Assembly (NCBI GenBank): GCA_002314455.1
Contig: DCFZ01000054.1
Coordinates: 1 to 8,734, forward strand
DNA from: Lentisphaeria bacterium UBA1791
Lineage (GTDB): Bacteria; Verrucomicrobiota; Lentisphaeria; Victivallales; Victivallaceae
Direction of reading: 5' to 3'
DNA length: 8,734 nt
Position numbers and translations under genes: made by a program. The notes below the pieces were generated by a model. The model was given only the letters and a program-made list of their open reading frames with translations, had not been told where the DNA came from and did not search any database. This document shows, one piece after another, positions 6,821-8,734 of the stretch. Position 1 is the stretch's first letter. Every line of letters begins with the position of its first letter.

Positions 6821-8530
6821 ATGCATCAATTCTTTCGCTTTGCCGCCGTTTCCCCGACCCTTGCGCCGGGAAATTTTGCCGGAAATCTGGATTTGTTGCA
6901 AACGTGCTACAAAAATGCGGCAAAACGGCATGCCGCCGTCGTCGTTTTTCCGGAATTTGCCGTCTGCGGCGACGATTGCAAAAGTCTGATGCGCCGCGCG
7001 GATTTCCTCGCGCAATGCCGCGAAACCGCGGAAAAATTCGCCCTCAAAACGACCGATACCGTCGCTGTTTTCGGCACGGTTGAAAAGTTTGACGGTTACG
7101 TCGCCAACGCCATCGCCGTGGCGCATCGCGGCGAGCTCATCGCCGTACTCCCCGCCGGAGAAAGTGCGACATTTGCCTTTGACGATGATTTTTCCTTCGC
7201 CGTCGCTTCGGGCGATCTCGCGATGCAAAGCGTCGACGCCGACGTCCTCGTGTTGTGCGGAGCCGAACCCTTTGCCGCCGGCAAACGCGCGGCGCGCGCG
7301 GCACAGTTGACGGGCTATTCCGCCGCGACCGGCAAGGCGCTCGTATACGCCAACTGCGGCAGCGGCATTTCCACGACCGATCACATCGGCGACGGCGACG
7401 CCATGATCGTCGTCGAAGGCAAAATCGTGCGCCGCACCACCCCCTTTGCCGGCGATGAAATATTGTTTGCCGACATCGATATGGGACGCATCGCATTCCG
7501 CCGCGGCATCGGGTCGAATCCGGAAGATGCCGTGCCGCTGGAAGAACTCCCCGCTTCACCCGATCTTGAATATGCGACACTCTCGCGCGATCCTTTCCTC
7601 GATGAAGCTTCCGGCGACCTCGAACTTATCGTCCCGGGCGCCGCGACCGCATTGGCGCGCCGCATGAAAACGATTCACGCCAAATGCCTCGTCCTCGGCG
7701 TTTCCGGCGGCTTGGATTCGACACTCGCTTTGATCGTCGCAAGCTACGCCTGCGATCTGCTCAAGATCAGCCGCGAAAATGTGCGCGCCCTGACGATGCC
7801 CGGATTCGGCACGACCGGCAGAACCAATTCCAACGCCAAAACCCTTTGCCGCGAACTCGGCGTTTCGCTTGGCGAAATCAATATTTCCGAAGCGTGCAAA
7901 CTCCACCTCGCCGCCATCGGCCACGACGGCAAAACCCCTGACGCCGCATACGAAAATTGTCAGGCGCGCGAACGCACCCAGATTCTGATGGATTATGCCA
8001 ATATGCTCGGCGGCATCGTCGTCGGCACCAGCGACCTCTCGGAACTCGCACTCGGCTGGTGTACCTACAACGGCGACCAGATGTCCATGTACAGCGTCAA
8101 CGCAACGTTGCCTAAAACATTGATGCGCCATATCCTCGCCAACGAAGCCGATAAGGCGACCCCCGCCCTCGCCGAAGCGATCCGCGATGTGCTCAATACT
8201 CCCGTCAGCCCCGAACTTCTCCCCGTCACCGGAAATGCCGAGAATTCCAGCCAGCAAACCGAAAACATCCTCGGTCCCTACGAGTTACATGACTTTTTTA
8301 TCTATCATTACATTTCCGGCGGCGCCGATAAAGAGAAACTCTTTGCCCTCGCTCAACACGCATTCGGTAAAGTCTTTGATGACACCATCATCCGCCATAC
8401 GCTGGATTGTTTCTTCCGCCGCCTCTTCAGTCAACAATTTAAACGCAATCCATCCCCCGATGGCCCGCAATTGACGTCGATCAGTTTATCGCCACGCGGC
8501 GGATGGGCAATTCCCAGCGATCTGCACTAA
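6821..8530 (+). CDS. nadE: NAD+ synthetase with a degenerate glutaminase (nitrilase-like) domain
   Basis: NadE amidates nicotinic acid adenine dinucleotide to NAD+ using ATP. The 569-residue protein has two parts. The C-terminal synthetase is intact: PP-loop SGGLDS (295-300), MPGFGTTGRT (326-335), QARERTQILMDYAN (381-394), GTSDLSELALGW (402-413) and LGPYELHDFF (484-493). The N-terminal part (about 1-250) is nitrilase-like and keeps the first catalytic glutamate in FPEF (E45). The following active-site segments are reduced. The usual PK..LP lysine loop is replaced by PAGES (111-115) with a deletion, and the usual ICEDLW nucleophile elbow reads ASGDLA (129-134), without cysteine. Glutamine-dependent relatives are typically about 640-680 residues. 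Ammonia may therefore be the nitrogen donor; this is inference. The frame is open throughout. It is the last gene of the operon and is followed at once by the right repeat. Confidence 0.95.
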   Translation: MHQFFRFAAVSPTLAPGNFAGNLDLLQTCYKNAAKRHAAVVVFPEFAVCGDDCKSLMRRADFLAQCRETAEKFALKTTDTVAVFGTVEKFDGYVANAIAVAHRGELIAVLPAGESATFAFDDDFSFAVASGDLAMQSVDADVLVLCGAEPFAAGKRAARAAQLTGYSAATGKALVYANCGSGISTTDHIGDGDAMIVVEGKIVRRTTPFAGDEILFADIDMGRIAFRRGIGSNPEDAVPLEELPASPDLEYATLSRDPFLDEASGDLELIVPGAATALARRMKTIHAKCLVLGVSGGLDSTLALIVASYACDLLKISRENVRALTMPGFGTTGRTNSNAKTLCRELGVSLGEINISEACKLHLAAIGHDGKTPDAAYENCQARERTQILMDYANMLGGIVVGTSDLSELALGWCTYNGDQMSMYSVNATLPKTLMRHILANEADKATPALAEAIRDVLNTPVSPELLPVTGNAENSSQQTENILGPYELHDFFIYHYISGGADKEKLFALAQHAFGKVFDDTIIRHTLDCFFRRLFSQQFKRNPSPDGPQLTSISLSPRGGWAIPSDLH

Positions 8531-8554
8531 ATAAATAACGGTGCGCAGCACCTT

Positions 8555-8573
8555 AAAAACCCGCGCAAGCGGG
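8555..8573 (-). terminator. Short intrinsic terminator inside the right repeat
   Basis: On the minus strand CCCGC, loop TTGC and GCGGG (8573-8560) are followed directly by five T (8559-8555) and AAGG. It would stop transcripts coming from the right before they run antisense into nadE. The stem is only five base pairs, so the strength is doubtful. Confidence 0.4.
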
Positions 8574-8581
8574 CGCCTGGG

Positions 8582-8620
8582 GTGAGCGCGAGAGGGGCGG
8601 CGTGAGCCCTCTCGCATCAC
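8582..8620 (+). other. Long hairpin present only in the right repeat copy
   Basis: GCGAGAGGG (8588-8596) pairs with CCCTCTCGC (8607-8615) around a ten-base loop. After a small internal loop, GTGA (8582-8585) pairs with TCAC (8617-8620). No T-run follows, so this is not a typical terminator. It forms most of the block absent from the left copy. Confidence 0.7.
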
Positions 8621-8645
8621 AGACGTTTGATCGCGGTCTGTACGT

Positions 8646-8672
8646 CACGAGGGGCTGGTTTCGCCCCTCGTG
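8646..8672 (+). other. Ten-base-pair perfect hairpin after nadE
   Basis: CACGAGGGGC (8646-8655) and GCCCCTCGTG (8663-8672) form a perfect stem with a seven-base loop, TGGTTTC. No T-run follows. The stem end and loop, GGCTGGTT (8653-8660), are also perfectly complementary to AACCAGCC at 8681-8688, so an alternative fold is possible. Confidence 0.75.
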
Positions 8673-8680
8673 GCTCCCTC

Positions 8681-8702
8681 AACCAGCCACGGGCTGGGTT
8701 TT
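8681..8702 (+). terminator. Possible terminator of the typA-nadE operon
   Basis: AACCAGCC (8681-8688), loop ACG and GGCTGGGTT (8692-8700, one bulged G) form a hairpin that runs into TTTT (8699-8702) and then G. It is the only hairpin in nadE orientation with a T-run, though the U-tract is short and partly inside the stem. It could end the operon transcript about 170 bases after the nadE stop. Confidence 0.4.
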
Positions 8703-8734
8703 GTACTTCTGGCGGTTCCGCAAGCGTGACAGGC

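Larger units (their letters stand above)
8530..8646 (+). repeat. Right copy of the modular hairpin repeat abutting the nadE stop
   Basis: Starting in the last base of the nadE stop, AATAAATAACGG, the palindrome GGTGC-GCA-GCACC (8540-8552), AAAAA, CCCGC-GCAA-GCGGG (8560-8573) and GCGCCTGG repeat the left copy almost exactly. The left copy goes on after four bases to TGATCGCGGTC. This copy instead has a 47-base block (8581-8627) carrying a long hairpin, then the same TGATCGCGGTC..TACGTC (8628-8646). Here ACAGAC (8619-8624) can pair with GTCTGT (8636-8641). There is no coding potential. It may continue to the window end, but the left copy is cut off there and cannot confirm this. Confidence 0.9.

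Noticed and set aside
7556..8257. Open frame of about 233 codons antisense to nadE
   Set aside because: The nadE synthetase motifs are perfect on the plus strand across this region.
8530..8734. tRNA, CRISPR array or integron attC site in the terminal hairpin region
   Set aside because: There is no cloverleaf or CCA-type end, no regularly spaced direct repeats with spacers, and no recognisable attC core sites or integron integrase.

Overview
This is a bacterial housekeeping segment that is almost entirely protein coding. Coding sequence is fairly GC-rich and promoters are AT-rich. Two genes lie on the minus strand: hydF (maturation GTPase for [FeFe]-hydrogenase) and icd (NADP-type isocitrate dehydrogenase). 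A run of six plus-strand genes follows: typA/bipA, an unknown 81-residue membrane protein, purE, a MarC-family membrane protein, plsY and nadE. HydF implies an anaerobic or fermentative lifestyle that makes or uses H2. The gene set does not fix the phylum. My weak impression is an uncultured gut-type anaerobe, possibly of the PVC group, but nothing in the sequence proves this.

Layout. Positions 1-75 hold a hairpin-rich repeat that runs into the hydF stop codon. hydF (71-1279, minus) has its own sigma70-like promoter at 1300-1328. Between hydF and icd lie a strong intrinsic terminator for the icd transcript (1342-1378) and about 110 bases that look like a degraded or frameshifted small reading frame. 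icd (1509-2759, minus) and typA (2912-4744, plus) are divergent and share a 152-base control region with two back-to-back promoters. The three promoters have the same architecture: a TTGNNA-like -35, a 17-base spacer, and a -10 inside the 9-mer TATATTATA.

From 2912 to 8530 the genes are packed with gaps of 32 bases or less and no visible internal terminator, so they probably form one operon. It joins ribosome assembly/stress translation (TypA), purine synthesis (PurE), phospholipid synthesis (PlsY) and NAD synthesis (NadE). The products look like a growth-linked set rather than one pathway. The NadE is unusual: its synthetase domain is intact, but the fused glutaminase domain is shortened and appears to lack the catalytic lysine and cysteine, so it may use free ammonia.

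After nadE (8530-8734) a second, longer copy of the 1-75 repeat appears in inverted orientation. Each copy therefore starts at the stop codon of the outward-facing gene next to it. The copies share two modules, and the right copy also carries an extra hairpin block and a chain of further hairpins. This modular, stop-codon-abutting repeat is the most interesting unexplained structure here. I see no defence system, transposase, phage gene, CRISPR array, tRNA or rRNA.
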